The translations under genes were made by a program, and so were the position numbers. Under the pieces are notes generated by a model that saw only the letters and a list, made by a program, of their open reading frames with translations, was not told the origin of the DNA and did not search any database. This document shows, piece after piece, positions 16,016 through 16,878 of a stretch of 16,878 bases of DNA. Source of the DNA: an uncultured Pseudomonadota bacterium. GTDB taxonomy: Bacteria; Myxococcota_A; UBA796; UBA9615. Position 1 is the stretch's first letter; each line of letters opens with the position of its first letter. The stretch lies in NCBI GenBank assembly GCA_937907595.1, contig CALCXL010000363.1:1-16878 (forward strand), written 5' to 3'.

Positions 16016-16878
16016 TCACGTTCGCCCTCGCGCGCGCTCCAACAGCCCCCTCGCGAAGGCCTCAGCCTGCTCATCCAGCCCGCTGCCCGCGACCATGCGG
16101 ACCAGCTCCGTGACCCGCTCATCGTCGCTCAAAACGTCCGCAAGCGTGCGTGTGCGGCCATCGATGACCTCCTTGCGCACCTGCAGATGCCGCGTCCCAC
16201 GGGCCGCGATCTGGGCCAGATGGGTGATGCAAAGAACCTGACCTGCTTCCGCGATCTGTCCCAGCTTTGCACCGACGATGTCCGCGGTTTCCCCGCCCAG
16301 CCCCGAATCGACCTCGTCGAACACGCAGGTCTGCACCGGCGACGACGTCGACAGCACCCGCCGGATGGCCAGGAGGATGCGCGAAAGCTCTCCCCCCGAC
16401 GCCACCTTCACCAGGGGCCGCGGCTCCTCGCCGGGGTTCGCGGCCAGCTGGAACGCGGCGACGTCTTGCCCGTCGGCGCTCAGCCAGGGAGGGCCGCCCT
16501 CCGCGCCGCAGCCGATCGCCCCCTGACCGCCGGGCACGGGCCCCATGGAGATGCCGAAGCGCGCCTGGGCCATGGCCAGGGAGCCCAGCTCCTCCTCGAC
16601 CTGCCGGGCCAGACGGGAGGCCGCCGACGTGCGGGAGACCGACAGGCGGAGGCAGGCCCCCCTCGCGAGCGCGCGCGCCGCCTCGATGGCGCCGTCGATG
16701 CCCTGCAGCCGCTCGCCCAGCCCCTCCAGCTCGTCGAGCTCGGTGCGCAGGGCGTCGCGCAGCTCCAGCAGCTGGTCGGGGTCCCGGTGGTTCTTGCGGC
16801 CGAGCTGCCGCAGCAGGTGGAACCGCTCCTCCACGTCCTCCAGGCGACGGGGGTCGGCCCGCACGTCCCCGGCGTACA
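16016..16878 (-). CDS. recN: DNA repair protein RecN, 5' end cut by window edge
   Basis: RecN is an SMC-like ATPase that acts early in recombinational repair of double-strand breaks. About 286 C-terminal residues are visible (full proteins have about 550). The frame runs off the window at 16878; a GTG at 16864 is an internal Val, because the upstream residues YAGD continue the family pattern DPRRLEDVEERFHLLRQLGRK. Visible motifs are the coiled-coil end, the ABC signature VASGGELSRILLAIRRVL, Walker B with VFDEVDSGLGGETADIVG, and the switch CITHLAQIAARGTRHLQV. The stop lies 85 bases before the phosphatase start. Confidence 0.97.
   Translation of the reverse strand, partial: YAGDVRADPRRLEDVEERFHLLRQLGRKNHRDPDQLLELRDALRTELDELEGLGERLQGIDGAIEAARALARGACLRLSVSRTSAASRLARQVEEELGSLAMAQARFGISMGPVPGGQGAIGCGAEGGPPWLSADGQDVAAFQLAANPGEEPRPLVKVASGGELSRILLAIRRVLSTSSPVQTCVFDEVDSGLGGETADIVGAKLGQIAEAGQVLCITHLAQIAARGTRHLQVRKEVIDGRTRTLADVLSDDERVTELVRMVAGSGLDEQAEAFARGLLERARGRT

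Noticed and set aside
14029..16113. A 694-codon open frame on the plus strand, opposite the M23 and PP2C genes
   Set aside because: It is entirely antisense to two well-supported genes and reads through both and their intergenic region without any recognisable domain.

Overview
This is a GC-rich bacterial chromosome segment, mostly housekeeping. No mobile element, CRISPR array, tRNA or rRNA is visible. The lineage is most likely Myxococcota (formerly Deltaproteobacteria). The reasons are a secreted protein ending in a Cys-rich, hydrophobic, Arg-terminated MYXO-CTERM-like tail, an MJ0042-type zinc-ribbon protein with a long acidic linker, strong GC bias at third codon positions, and the gene order. 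The assignment is an inference from style and synteny, not from a marker phylogeny.

Layout, left to right. (1) Positions 1-8586 are a minus-strand block that reads, in transcription order: rpsB (S2), tsf (EF-Ts), frr (RRF), uppS, cdsA, tsaB, a DUF465 small protein, asd, a MYXO-CTERM/FN3 propeller-like surface protein, and truA (its 3' end is cut by the window). Four of the junctions are 4-bp ATGA/GTGA overlaps (uppS/cdsA, cdsA/tsaB, asd/surface protein, surface protein/truA), which suggests translational coupling. pyrH, which usually sits between tsf and frr, is absent, and so are dxr and rseP, which usually follow cdsA. (2) At 8777-9505 lies a minus-strand alpha/beta hydrolase, upstream of rpsB. 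(3) At 9506-9644 is a compact divergent control region with several dyads. (4) At 9645-13974 secA runs on the plus strand, followed by a protein with an N-terminal zinc ribbon, an acidic linker and a C-terminal YbjQ-like domain. (5) At 14053-16878 a second minus-strand block holds, in transcription order, recN (5' end cut by the window), a PP2C-type phosphatase, and a membrane-anchored M23/LytM peptidase with its own good sigma-70-like promoter.

How the genes fit together. rpsB-tsf-frr supply translation initiation, elongation and recycling. uppS and cdsA supply the lipid carrier and CDP-diacylglycerol for envelope synthesis. tsaB and truA modify tRNA. asd feeds diaminopimelate and the aspartate-family amino acids. 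secA and the LytM peptidase concern export and the cell wall. The surface protein wedged between asd and truA is the accessory element of the left block, and the zinc-ribbon/YbjQ-like fusion after secA is the least understood gene. No intergenic gap exceeds 300 bases; the largest are 8587-8776 and 15004-15174. The very long antisense reading frames opposite secA and elsewhere are by-products of GC-rich codon use. I see no strong evidence of a new multi-gene system. The most unusual items are the secA-linked fusion, the surface protein, and the structured leaders and dyads.
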